Made by a program: the position numbers and the translations under genes. Of a DNA stretch of 64,000 bases, positions 1 to 8,236 are shown in pieces. The notes beneath the pieces are model-generated. The model had not been told where the DNA came from, made no database searches, and saw nothing but the letters and a program-made list of their open reading frames with translations. Source of the stretch: Geodermatophilus marinus (GTDB taxonomy: Bacteria; Actinomycetota; Actinomycetes; Mycobacteriales; Geodermatophilaceae); assembly GCF_003428645.1 (NCBI RefSeq), contig NZ_QVQH01000012.1, forward strand, positions 62,001 to 126,000, read 5' to 3'. The first letter of the stretch is position 1; every line of letters begins with the position of its first letter.

Positions 1-1292
1 TCGGTCATCATCCCGACCAGCAGGATGCCCTGGCCGGTGAGCGCCCCGGCCAGGTTGAAGAAGCCGTCGAGCAGGTAGCCGCGGAACACGTCGCCGGTCA
101 TGTGCTTGGTCGGCGGCATCCACTTCAGCGGCGCGTCGGGGAACAGCGAGCGGGCCAGCAGCGCGTGCGCCAGCTCCAGCCGGAAGGAGTCGGGCAGGTC
201 GGGGTCGATCTCGAAGGCGTGCCCGAGGCCGAGCTGCCAGTCCTCGAGCCCGGCCTCCTTGGCCAGCGTCTCGTTGAGCAACTGGCTGACCGTGACGGTG
301 TGCGCCTCGTCGACGGCGTCGGCGGTGGTGAGGTAGTTGTCCTCGCCGGTGTTGATCACGATGCCGGCGCGGGCGTGCACCATCCGGCTGAACCGCTGGT
401 CGACGAAGGTGCGCCGCGGGTTGATGTCGCGGAAGAGGATCCCGTACATCGCGTCGTTGAGCATCATGTCGAGCCGTTCGAGGCCGGCCAGCACGGCGAT
501 CTCCGGCATGCACAGCCCGGAGGCGTAATTGGTCAGCCGCACGTAGCGGCCCAGCTCCGCGCTGACGTCGTCCAGCGCGGCCCGCATCAGCCGGAAGTTC
601 TCCTGGGTGGCGTAGGTGCCGGCGTACCCGGTGCGGGTGGCGCCCTCGGGCACGTAGTCCAGCAGCGACTGCCCGGTGGAGCGGATGACGGCGATGACGT
701 CGGCGCCGGCCCGGGCGGCGGCCTGGGCCTGCGGGATGTCCTCGTGGATGTCGCCGGTGGCCACGATGAGGTAGACCCACGGCCGGCGCGGCGCGTCCCC
801 GAGGCGGGCGACGAGCTCCTCGCGGCGGGCCCGGTTGGCGTCCACGCGGGCCAGGCCGGCGGCGACGGCGGCACGGGCGGCGTCCCGGGCGCGCTCGGCG
901 CCGGCACCGGTGGGGACGACGAAGCGCGCCGTCCCGGCGCCCACCTGCTCGGCCACCGCCTGCAGGTCCGGGGCGGCACCCGAGGCGAGGGCGTGCCACA
1001 CCGGCAGCGCGACACCGTGCTCCAGCCCCACCTGGTCGCGGACGGCGTCGACCACCCGGTTGACCCACGGCACCCGGTCGGTGGCCGTGCCGTCCCGGGC
1101 GGTGCCCTCCCGCCGGTCGCCGTCCCCGGTGACCGGGTCGGTGCCGGTCAGCCCGGCCAGCCGGAGCACCGCGCGCTCCACCGAGACGGTGGTGTGCGCC
1201 CGGGCCAGGTCGACGACCGGCTGCGCGGCGCACGCGGCCAGCTCCCGGGCGCGGGTGACCAGCGCGGGGTCCAGGTCGAGCCGGGCGGTCAT
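1..1292 (-). CDS. kamD: Lysine 5,6-aminomutase alpha subunit, 3' part missing
   Basis: The first 430 or so residues of a KamD/OraS-type adenosylcobalamin- and PLP-dependent aminomutase large subunit, which moves an amino group from C6 to C5 of beta-lysine (or D-lysine). The TIM-barrel segment with IVATGDIHEDIPQAQAAA and SGLCMPEIAVLAGLERLDMM is the visible signature. The gene starts at ATG 1292 and runs off the left edge, so its C-terminus is not seen; family members are usually about 510-530 residues. The start overlaps the upstream amidohydrolase stop by four bases (ATGA), so the two are translationally coupled. The small B12-binding subunit kamE is expected just outside the window. Co-location with kdd and kamA supports lysine catabolism over ornithine aminomutase. 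Confidence 0.85.
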   Translation of the reverse strand, partial: MTARLDLDPALVTRARELAACAAQPVVDLARAHTTVSVERAVLRLAGLTGTDPVTGDGDRREGTARDGTATDRVPWVNRVVDAVRDQVGLEHGVALPVWHALASGAAPDLQAVAEQVGAGTARFVVPTGAGAERARDAARAAVAAGLARVDANRARREELVARLGDAPRRPWVYLIVATGDIHEDIPQAQAAARAGADVIAVIRSTGQSLLDYVPEGATRTGYAGTYATQENFRLMRAALDDVSAELGRYVRLTNYASGLCMPEIAVLAGLERLDMMLNDAMYGILFRDINPRRTFVDQRFSRMVHARAGIVINTGEDNYLTTADAVDEAHTVTVSQLLNETLAKEAGLEDWQLGLGHAFEIDPDLPDSFRLELAHALLARSLFPDAPLKWMPPTKHMTGDVFRGYLLDGFFNLAGALTGQGILLVGMMT

Positions 1293-2791
1293 CGGACGAC
1301 CTCCCCGGCGACGAGCAGCTGCCGGCAGGCGGGGCGGGCCCGGCCGGCCAGGACGGCGGAGAGCGTCGCGGTGGTCTCCCACAGCGCGAGGTCGGCCGGC
1401 GCCCCGACGGCCAGGGGCCCGGCGGGGTGCTCGGCGCGGGCGGCGTGCCACCCGCCGTGGGTGGCGGCGTCGAAGGCGTCGAAGGGCCGCAGCCCCGCGC
1501 CCGGCGTGCGGTGGTCGACGGCGGCGTGCACCCCGCCCCAGGGGTCCAGCGGGGTGACCGGGGCGTCGCTGCCCAGCGCCAGGGCGACGCCGGCGTCGGC
1601 GAGCTCGGCGAACGGGTTGGTCGCCCGGGCCCGCTCGACGCCCAGCCGCTCGGCGTACATGCCCTCCGTGCCGCCCCAGGCCGCGTCGAAGGCCGGCTGG
1701 ACGCTGGCCACCACGCCCCACCGGGCCAGCCGTCCCACGGCGGCCGGGTCGACCATCTCCACGTGCTCGAGCCGGTGCCGGCAGGCGCGGACGGCGGCGA
1801 GCCCGAGCTCGGCGGCGACCTCCCCGACCGCGGCGAGCACCTGCGCGAGCGCGGCGTCGCCGATGACGTGGAACCCGGCCTGGACGCCGGCGAGGGTGCA
1901 GGCGCGCACGTGCTCGACCAGGTCGCCGGGGTCGAAGCGCAGGGCTCCGCTGGTGCCCGGCCGGTCGGCGTAGGGCGCCGACAGGGCGGCGGTGTGCGAG
2001 CCGAACGCGCCGTCGCAGAACAGGTCGCCCCCGGCCCCGGCCAGGCCGAGCTCCTCGACCAGGACCAGCCCGCCGCGGCCGGCCAGCTCGCCCCAGTAGC
2101 CGAGCACCCGCGGCCCGGGCCGCTCCGCGGCCAGCGCCAGCAGCCCGGCGAGGTCCTCGGCGCCGGACACCTCCGGGCCGGCCATCTCGTGCACGGTGCC
2201 GATGCCCAGCGCCGCCGCGGCGTCCAGCGTCGCGCGCTGCGCGGCCCGCCGCTGCACGGGGTCGACGGCGCCGTAGGCGGCCTGCCGGACGGCGTGGTGG
2301 GCGTCGAGCCGCAGCTGCCCGTCCGGGGACCAGCCGGGCAGGGCGGTGACGCCGGGCACCCGGTCCAGCAGCGCGGTGGAGGCCACCGCCGAGTGCACGT
2401 CGACGCGGGCCAGGTAGGCCGGCCGGTCGCCGACGACGGCGTCGAGGTCCGCGCGGGTCAGCCCGCGCCCCTCGGGCCAGCCGGTCTCGTCCCAGCCGGT
2501 GCCGAGCACGATGCCGCGCGTGGCGGTGACGTGCCCGGTGACGGTCTCCACCGCCTCCCGCAGGCTCACGCTCGAGTGCAGGTCGAGACCGGTGAGGGCC
2601 AGCCCGGCCGCGGTGGCGTGCACGTGCGCGTCCACGAAGGCCGGCGTGAGCAGCGCTCCCTCCGCCGCCAGCACCCGGTCGGAGCGCGGGGCGTCGACGG
2701 CGTCGCCGAGCCAGGCGATCCGCCCGCCGGCGACCTGGACGGCGCGGCCGGGCCGGTCGCCGACGGTGACGTCGGTGAGCAGCAGCGTCAT
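1289..2791 (-). CDS. Amidohydrolase family 3 (YtcJ-like) protein in the lysine operon
   Basis: A 500-residue metal-dependent amidohydrolase. The N-terminal beta domain leads into DAHVHATAAG, the metal-binding HxH of the family, and later GSDAPVTPLDPWGGV carries the catalytic-type Asp. Length fits the YtcJ/Amidohydro_3 group, whose members hydrolyse N-acyl or amide substrates; the substrate cannot be read from sequence. It overlaps kdd upstream and kamD downstream by four bases each (ATGA), so all three are one translationally coupled unit. That position suggests it acts on a lysine-pathway compound, for example releasing lysine or beta-lysine from an amide, but this is inference. Confidence 0.8.
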   Translation of the reverse strand: MTLLLTDVTVGDRPGRAVQVAGGRIAWLGDAVDAPRSDRVLAAEGALLTPAFVDAHVHATAAGLALTGLDLHSSVSLREAVETVTGHVTATRGIVLGTGWDETGWPEGRGLTRADLDAVVGDRPAYLARVDVHSAVASTALLDRVPGVTALPGWSPDGQLRLDAHHAVRQAAYGAVDPVQRRAAQRATLDAAAALGIGTVHEMAGPEVSGAEDLAGLLALAAERPGPRVLGYWGELAGRGGLVLVEELGLAGAGGDLFCDGAFGSHTAALSAPYADRPGTSGALRFDPGDLVEHVRACTLAGVQAGFHVIGDAALAQVLAAVGEVAAELGLAAVRACRHRLEHVEMVDPAAVGRLARWGVVASVQPAFDAAWGGTEGMYAERLGVERARATNPFAELADAGVALALGSDAPVTPLDPWGGVHAAVDHRTPGAGLRPFDAFDAATHGGWHAARAEHPAGPLAVGAPADLALWETTATLSAVLAGRARPACRQLLVAGEVVR

Positions 2792-3813
2792 GCCGGCACG
2801 CGTGCGTCGAGCAGGGCGCGGACACCGGCCGAGCGGCGGTACAGCTCGAGCGCCGCCTCCGCGTGCCCCGGTGCGTAGCCGTTGCCGATCAGCATCGTCA
2901 CGTCCGCTGCCATCCCCTCCGCGCCGAGCGCCGCCTGGGCGAACGAGGTCGCCATCGAGAAGAAGACCACGGTGCCACCCTGTGCCGTCGCCAGGACCGC
3001 GCCGTGCTCGGCGCCCGGTGCGTCGACGCACACGACCGTGACCGCGGCGGGCTCGCCCACCGCCGCGGCGACGGCCAGCGGGTCGGTGGCGTCGGCGACG
3101 ACCACGCGGTCGGCCAGGCCGGCCGCGCGCAGGGCGGCGGCCTCCCGCTCGTCGCGGACCAGCCCGGTCAGGGCCGTGGCCCCCGCGGCCCGCGCCGCGG
3201 CCAGCGACAGGCACCCGGACTTGCCCGCCGCCCCCAGCACGAGCACCGACCGCGCCCCGGAGCGCCGGACCACCCGGTCGGTGACGGCCGGCGCCCCGCA
3301 GACGTCGAGGACGGCGAGGGCCACGGGGTCGGGCAGGTCGTCGGGCAGGACGGCGGCGACGGAGCGGGCGAACAGCACCGCCGTCCCCTCCGCGGGGACC
3401 TGCTCGGAGCGGCCGTCCCAGCGGGCCAGGCCGTCGGTGATCCGCAGCGGGGTCAGGGTCAGGGAGACCAGCGTGGCCACCCGGTCGCCGACCCGCAGGC
3501 CCAGCGGGGACCCCGGCCCGACCGCCGCCACGGTCCCGATGAGCATCCCGCCCGAGCCGGTGACCGGGTTCTGCATCTTGCCGCGCGCGGCCACGATGTC
3601 GAGCACCGCGGCCCGCACCGCCGCGCCGTCCCCGCCGCAGGACTCCGACAGCTGCCGGAAGGAGGCGGCGTCGAGGTTCAGCCGCTGCACCGACACGCGG
3701 ACCTCGTCGGGCCCGATCGCCGGGTCGGGGTCGAGCCGGAGGGCCGCCTGGGGCAGCACCCCGACCGGCTCCAGCACCCGGTGCACCCCGAGGGCGCGCC
3801 CTACCGCATCCAC
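2788..3813 (-). CDS. kdd: L-erythro-3,5-diaminohexanoate dehydrogenase
   Basis: A 341-residue NAD(P)-dependent dehydrogenase expected to oxidise 3,5-diaminohexanoate to 5-amino-3-oxohexanoate in lysine fermentation. The N-terminus (GVHRVLEPVGVLPQAA, then LNLDAASFRQL) matches the Kdd family as I know it. A Rossmann segment follows (VLVLGAAGKSGCLSLAAARA) with the GxxGxxG-like turn. Length is close to the usual 340-350. It starts at GTG 3813, 55 bases from the divergent kamA start, and is first in a three-gene unit. It also resembles medium-chain alcohol dehydrogenases and quinone reductases, but the neighbouring aminomutases make the Kdd call strong. Confidence 0.85.
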   Translation of the reverse strand: MDAVGRALGVHRVLEPVGVLPQAALRLDPDPAIGPDEVRVSVQRLNLDAASFRQLSESCGGDGAAVRAAVLDIVAARGKMQNPVTGSGGMLIGTVAAVGPGSPLGLRVGDRVATLVSLTLTPLRITDGLARWDGRSEQVPAEGTAVLFARSVAAVLPDDLPDPVALAVLDVCGAPAVTDRVVRRSGARSVLVLGAAGKSGCLSLAAARAAGATALTGLVRDEREAAALRAAGLADRVVVADATDPLAVAAAVGEPAAVTVVCVDAPGAEHGAVLATAQGGTVVFFSMATSFAQAALGAEGMAADVTMLIGNGYAPGHAEAALELYRRSAGVRALLDARVPA

Positions 3814-3868
3814 CGATCCTCCTGTCTCACCCCATCGTGGGAGGAGAACGTATCGCGATCGTCACCGT

Positions 3869-5344
3869 GTGACGGACATCTTCCCGTACAGTGCCGGATC
3901 GAGGGAGGACCGACCCCCGGAAGAGGTGCGCGCCGTGCTGGAACAGCCCTACGAGTACGTCGCCCGGCCGCTGGTCGAGCCCGACTGGCGGCGGCTGCCC
4001 GGGTTCGCCGACGTCACCGAGCAGGAGTGGCGCAGCGCCCAGTGGCAGCGCGCCCACTGCGTCAAGAACCTGCGCCAGCTGCGCGGGGTGTACGGCGACC
4101 TGCTCGACGAGCCCTTCTACGCCGACGTCGCTGCCGACCAGGCCGGCCGGGCGACGATGTCGCTGCTGCTGCCGCCGCAGATGCTCAACACGATGGTCCC
4201 CGACCGGGTGCCCGACCCCGCCGCGATGCGCGCCGACCCGGTGCGCCGCTACATGCTCCCGGTCGCCTCCGACCGGCTCCCCGGCCCGCTGGCCAGCCAC
4301 CCCTACGCGGCCCGGGACTCGTTGCACGAGCACGAGATGTGGGCGGTCGAGGGGCTCACCCACCGCTACCCCACCAAGGTGCTCGCCGAGCTGCTGTCCA
4401 CCTGCCCGCAGTACTGCGGCCACTGCACCCGGATGGACCTCGTCGGCAACTCCACCCCCGCGGTCGAGAAGCTGCGCTTCGCGCTCAAGCCGGTCGACCG
4501 GCAGGCCGCGATGCTGGAGTACCTGCGGGCCACCCCCGGCGTCCGGGACGTCGTGGTCTCCGGCGGGGACGTCGCCAACCTGCCGTTCAAGAACCTCGAG
4601 GCGTTCGTCGCCGGGCTGCTGGAGATCGAGTCCGTGCGCGACGTCCGGCTGGCGTCCAAGGCGCTCATGGGGCTGCCGCAGCACTGGCTGCAGGACGACG
4701 TCGTCGCGGGCATGACCCGGCTGGCGACGACGGCGCGGGCGCGCGGGGTGTCCCTGGCCGTGCACACCCACGTCAACACCGCCGCCCAGGTCACCCCGCT
4801 GGTGGCCGAGGCGGCCGGGGCGCTGCTGGCCGCCGGGGTGCGCGACGTGCGCAACCAGGGCGTGCTGCTGCGCGGGGTGAACGCGACCGCCCCCGACCTG
4901 CTCGACCTGTGCTTCGCGCTGCTCGACGGCGCCGGCATCACGCCCTACTACTTCTACATGTGCGACATGATCCCCAGCGCCGAGCACTGGCGGGTGTCGC
5001 TGGCCGAGGCCCAGACCCTGCAGCACGACCTCATGGGCTACCTGCCCGGCTTCGCCACCCCGCGGATCGTCTGCGACGTCCCCTACGTCGGCAAGCGCTG
5101 GGTGCACCAGGTCGCCGAGTACGACCGCGAGCGCGGCATCAGCTACTGGACCAAGAACTACCGCACCGGCATCGAGCGCGACGACGACGGCGCCCTCGAC
5201 CGCCGCTACACCTACTACGACCCGGTGCACACCCTGCCCCGGACCGGGCAGGCGTGGTGGCGGGCCCGCGGCGGCTGGGCGGGTGGAGGAGACGGAGCCG
5301 CCGACCTGGCCGCCGCCTCCCGGGAGGCGTCCCTGGTCGACTGA
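3869..5344 (+). CDS. kamA: Lysine 2,3-aminomutase (KamA-family radical SAM)
   Basis: A 491-residue radical SAM/PLP enzyme predicted to turn L-lysine into beta-lysine. The radical SAM cluster is CPQYCGHC, with Cys179, Cys183 and Cys186 in CxxxCxxC spacing, followed by TRMDLVG. The PLP-lysine region reads DVPYVGKRW with Lys409, where clostridial enzymes have a PGGGGK-type loop, so this is a divergent subfamily. The GTG start at 3869 is chosen because upstream codons lie in the kdd promoter gap; a GGAGGAG tract about 20 bases upstream is rather far for a ribosome site. A glutamate 2,3-aminomutase activity is possible, but divergent kdd and kamD argue for lysine. Confidence 0.85.
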   Translation: MTDIFPYSAGSREDRPPEEVRAVLEQPYEYVARPLVEPDWRRLPGFADVTEQEWRSAQWQRAHCVKNLRQLRGVYGDLLDEPFYADVAADQAGRATMSLLLPPQMLNTMVPDRVPDPAAMRADPVRRYMLPVASDRLPGPLASHPYAARDSLHEHEMWAVEGLTHRYPTKVLAELLSTCPQYCGHCTRMDLVGNSTPAVEKLRFALKPVDRQAAMLEYLRATPGVRDVVVSGGDVANLPFKNLEAFVAGLLEIESVRDVRLASKALMGLPQHWLQDDVVAGMTRLATTARARGVSLAVHTHVNTAAQVTPLVAEAAGALLAAGVRDVRNQGVLLRGVNATAPDLLDLCFALLDGAGITPYYFYMCDMIPSAEHWRVSLAEAQTLQHDLMGYLPGFATPRIVCDVPYVGKRWVHQVAEYDRERGISYWTKNYRTGIERDDDGALDRRYTYYDPVHTLPRTGQAWWRARGGWAGGGDGAADLAAASREASLVD

Positions 5345-5346
5345 GC

Positions 5347-5425
5347 AAGGACCCCGTCCTCCCCACCCCTCGCACGCTCGGGGCGGGCCCCTGGACGGGG
5401 CCACGGCGAGCCTCTGGACGGGGCC
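5347..5425 (+). repeat. Stop-codon-abutting GC-rich hairpin repeat, copy 1
   Basis: Begins two bases after the kamA stop codon with AAGGACCCCGTCC and returns with GGACGGGGCC, so it can fold into a strong stem with an inner hairpin around GGGGCGGGCCCC. A partial second return copy (GGACGGGGCC) follows. Closely related elements lie at 14299, 40152, 49374 and 51538. A Rho-independent terminator-like role is plausible, although there is no U tract. Confidence 0.7.
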
Positions 5426-5487
5426 GACCCGGGACGGGGCCGCCGGCGCGCGTGTCCCGGGGCCCGCCGGGCGGGTAGGGGCGCCCC

Positions 5488-6018
5488 ATGGCGGCCGGGG
5501 CCGGGGTGCTGCACACCGGACGGTTGCGCCTGCGCCCGTGGACCACCGCCCGCGACGACCTCGCCCGGCTGGCCGACATCTACGGCCGCCCCGCGGTCAC
5601 CCGCTGGCTGGGCGGCCCCCCGGCGCTCACCCCGGTGGAGCTCGTCGCCCGCTGGACGGAGGTCTGCGCCTGCTCCGACCGCTACGGCGTCTGGGCGGTG
5701 GAGGAGGCCGCCACCGGCACCGTGCTGGGCACCGTGCTGCTCAAGCCCCTCCCGGACGGCGTCGGCGAGGTCGAGGTCGGCTGGCACCTGCACCCGGACG
5801 CCTGGGGGCGGGGCTACGCCACCGAGGCCGCCCGCGCGGTGGTGCGCAAGGCCTTCGACGGGGGCCTGCCCGAGGTCTACGCCGTCGTGCGCCCCGGCAA
5901 CGAGGCGTCCATGGCCGTCTGCCGGCGCCTCGGGATGGTCCACCTCGGCCGGATGCGCCGCTGGTACGACGCCGAGCTCGAGGTGTTCCGGCTGGTCGCG
6001 CCCCCGGTGGTGGAGTAG
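5488..6018 (+). CDS. GNAT family N-acetyltransferase (RimJ/RimL-like)
   Basis: A 176-residue protein with the RimJ/RimL-type opening TGRLRLRPWTTAR and the acetyl-CoA pyrophosphate-binding stretch WGRGYATEAARAVV (R/QxxGxG/A pattern). The C-terminal part (VVRPGNEASMAVCRRLGM) is the usual end of this subgroup. It would transfer an acetyl group from acetyl-CoA to an amine; the acceptor, either protein N-terminus or small molecule, is not predictable. The ATG at 5488 is preceded by GGGTAGGGG. It stands alone between the kamA repeat and the convergent plsC gene. Confidence 0.85.
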   Translation: MAAGAGVLHTGRLRLRPWTTARDDLARLADIYGRPAVTRWLGGPPALTPVELVARWTEVCACSDRYGVWAVEEAATGTVLGTVLLKPLPDGVGEVEVGWHLHPDAWGRGYATEAARAVVRKAFDGGLPEVYAVVRPGNEASMAVCRRLGMVHLGRMRRWYDAELEVFRLVAPPVVE

Positions 6019-6037
6019 CGCCGGGGTGCGGCCGCCC

Positions 6038-6907
6038 TCAGCGCCGCCCGCGCCGACCGACCAGGCGGCGCAGCCGCGCCACCGGGTGCGGCCGCGGCAG
6101 CCGCCGCCGCGTCCCCCGGACGTCCGGGTGGTCGCGCTCCGCCGCCTGCTGCGGCGTCGGCGCCGTGCCGCCCAGGTGCGCCGGCTGCCACCACAGCTCC
6201 GCCGGGCCGGAGGGCGGCTGCGGGTAGGTGCGCTGCGCCTCGTCGACCAGCACCTCCATGGCCGCCCGGATGCGCCCCAGCAGGGCCGGCGCGGTCTCCC
6301 CCGGCTCCGGCACGATCGGCTCCCCGAGCACGACGGTCACGGCCACGCCCCGCCGCAGGTCCACCGGGTGGTGCTTGGTGGTGATGCGGTGCCCGCCCCA
6401 GACCGCCGCGGGCAGCACCGGGGCGCCGGAGTCGATGGCCATGCGGGCGGCGCCGGCCTTGAGGTCCTTGAGCACGAAGCTGCTGCTGATCGTCGCCTCG
6501 GGGAACACCCCGACGACCTGACCGTCCTTGAGCGCGCGCACCGCGGCGTCGAAGGCGGCGGCCCCGGCCCGGCGGTCCACCGGGATGTGCCGCATGGCGC
6601 GCATGAGCGGCCCCGAGACGCGGTGGCGGAACACCGACTCCTTGGCCATGAACCGCACCAGCCGGCGCCGGGGCAGCGCCGCCAGGCCGAGGAAGGTGAA
6701 GTCCAGGTAGCTGACGTGGTTGCTGCACACCACCGCCGGCCCGGACGCCGGGACGTGCTCGCCGCCGCGCACGTCGAAGCGCAGGTCCAGCAGCCGGAAG
6801 ACCACCAGCACGAGCCGGATCACCAGCCGGTAGAGCCGGTCACGGGGGTCGGGCCGGGGCCCGAAGAGGTCCCGGCGGACGACGTCGCGCCAGCGAGCGG
6901 TCTCCAT
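6038..6907 (-). CDS. 1-acyl-sn-glycerol-3-phosphate acyltransferase family protein
   Basis: A 289-residue PlsC-family acyltransferase. The catalytic NHxxxxD block is NHVSYLD, with His64 and Asp69, and the substrate-binding blocks FMAKESVF and VFPEATIS follow in the expected order. It would acylate lysophosphatidic acid at the membrane in phospholipid synthesis, although actinobacterial paralogues can use other lipids. A hydrophobic stretch at residues 27-42 may anchor it. The C-terminal 40 residues are Arg/Pro-rich and probably disordered. It is transcribed in the same direction as the upstream GCS2 gene, with a 35-base gap, suggesting one unit. Confidence 0.85.
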   Translation of the reverse strand: METARWRDVVRRDLFGPRPDPRDRLYRLVIRLVLVVFRLLDLRFDVRGGEHVPASGPAVVCSNHVSYLDFTFLGLAALPRRRLVRFMAKESVFRHRVSGPLMRAMRHIPVDRRAGAAAFDAAVRALKDGQVVGVFPEATISSSFVLKDLKAGAARMAIDSGAPVLPAAVWGGHRITTKHHPVDLRRGVAVTVVLGEPIVPEPGETAPALLGRIRAAMEVLVDEAQRTYPQPPSGPAELWWQPAHLGGTAPTPQQAAERDHPDVRGTRRRLPRPHPVARLRRLVGRRGRR

Positions 6908-6942
6908 GGCGGGACGATAACCGGCCGTTCCCGGCGGCCGCC

Positions 6943-8082
6943 TCAGACCCGCGTGGCCGTCACCGCCGCCCGAACCACCGCGGCGAGCTCCCCGGTCTCC
7001 CGGTGCACCCGCCGCTGGAAGGCCGCGCCGGTGCCGCCCCGCACCAGGTCGGCCACACCGGCGCGCACCCGGGCGTCGTCGCCGCACGCGACGAGCGCCT
7101 CCCCCACGTGGTCGAGCAGCGCCGCCACGACCGCGGCGGCGGGGGCCGGCCGCCCGGAGGCCGGGTGGACGAGCTCGCCGTCCAGACCCGAGCGGCTGGC
7201 CCGCCAGCCGGCCACCCGCAGCAGCTCGCTGCGCACCCGAGGCGCCGGGTGCCCGGCCCGCCACTCCCGAGCCGCGGTCTCGACCAGGCCGCGGACCAGA
7301 CCGGCGAGGACGACGGCGTGCTCGGCGTGCAGCAGGACGTCGGCGGTGCGCACCTCGACGGTGGGCCACCGCTCGGAGAGCCGGGCGTCGAAGTAGACCA
7401 TCCCCGCGTCGACGATCGTCCCCGACGCCAGGAGCTGCTCCACCACGCCGTGGTACCCCTCGGCGGACCCGAACGGCTCGGTCGGGCCCGCCGAGGGCCA
7501 GCGCCCCCACGCCTGCGCGCGGTAGCTGGCGTGCCCGCTGTCGCGGCCCAGCCAGAACGGCGAGTTGGCCGACAGCGCCGTGAGCACCGGGAGCCACACG
7601 CGGATCCGGTCGAGCACGGCGACGCCCTCCTCGTCGCCGTCCACCGAGACGTGCACGTGGCACCCGCAGGTGAGCTGCTCGAGGGCCGTGAGGCCGAACG
7701 TCTCGGTCATCAGCGCGTAGCGCTCCCCCGGCGTGGTCACCGGTTCCACCGCGACCGGGGAACTGGCCAGGGCCGCCACGCGGGCGCCGACCGCCCGGGC
7801 CGCGGCGTCGGCCCGCTGCCGCCAGTGCCGCACCTCGGCGGCCACGTCGTCGAGCCGCTCGCAGACGCGGGTGCCGAACTCGACCTGCTGGGCCTTCAGC
7901 TCCGGGACCAGCCGCGCCCCGGCGGCGTCCCCGCCCTCCCCCGGGCCCCCGTGGTCGTGCTCGCCCACGGTCTCCCCCTCCCCGCGGGAGGCGGCGACCC
8001 GCAGCGCGGCCGGCCCGCGCGGGGTCGGCCGCCCCGCGGCGTCGACCACCAGCAGCTCCTCCTCGACCCCGACCGTGCGCAC
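6943..8082 (-). CDS. Glutamate-cysteine ligase family 2 (YbdK-type carboxylate-amine ligase)
   Basis: A GCS2 ATP-grasp-like ligase that begins with TVGVEEELLVVD, the hallmark of the YbdK/EgtA-like group. It also has the CGCHVHVSVD metal/ATP-binding segment and a C-terminal ADLVRGGTGAAFQRR stretch. These enzymes join glutamate to cysteine or another amine; in mycothiol-producing actinobacteria the true role is often unclear. I chose GTG 8082 (379 residues) because family members start directly before GVEEEL. An ATG at 8199 would add 39 low-complexity residues. The region upstream carries copy 1 of the repeated GTTGGGGATAACGG motif and the divergent recombinase-like gene. Confidence 0.8.
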   Translation of the reverse strand: MRTVGVEEELLVVDAAGRPTPRGPAALRVAASRGEGETVGEHDHGGPGEGGDAAGARLVPELKAQQVEFGTRVCERLDDVAAEVRHWRQRADAAARAVGARVAALASSPVAVEPVTTPGERYALMTETFGLTALEQLTCGCHVHVSVDGDEEGVAVLDRIRVWLPVLTALSANSPFWLGRDSGHASYRAQAWGRWPSAGPTEPFGSAEGYHGVVEQLLASGTIVDAGMVYFDARLSERWPTVEVRTADVLLHAEHAVVLAGLVRGLVETAAREWRAGHPAPRVRSELLRVAGWRASRSGLDGELVHPASGRPAPAAAVVAALLDHVGEALVACGDDARVRAGVADLVRGGTGAAFQRRVHRETGELAAVVRAAVTATRV

Positions 8083-8209
8083 CGGGTGATCCTCCGGGGC
8101 CCCGCCGGATCCCGCGCGTCGACACCGGGGAACGGGCGTTGCGGTCGGTGCTCCGGCGCCGGAGGCGCCGTTCCCCCATCGTGGTCGCTCACGTTCCATG
8201 TGGCGCTTT

Positions 8210-8223
8210 GTTGGGGATAACGG
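8210..8223 (+). repeat. GTTGGGGATAACGG motif, copy 1
   Basis: Fourteen-base motif that sits 13 bases before the GTG start at 8237. Three more copies lie in the window (18104, 45174, 45296), all in intergenic DNA and all in the same orientation. The ends GTT...AAC form a small inverted repeat. The reverse complement, GTTATCCCCAAC, is one base from a DnaA-box-like TTATCCACA. Confidence 0.6.
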
Positions 8224-8236
8224 GTAAGCTGGAGGT

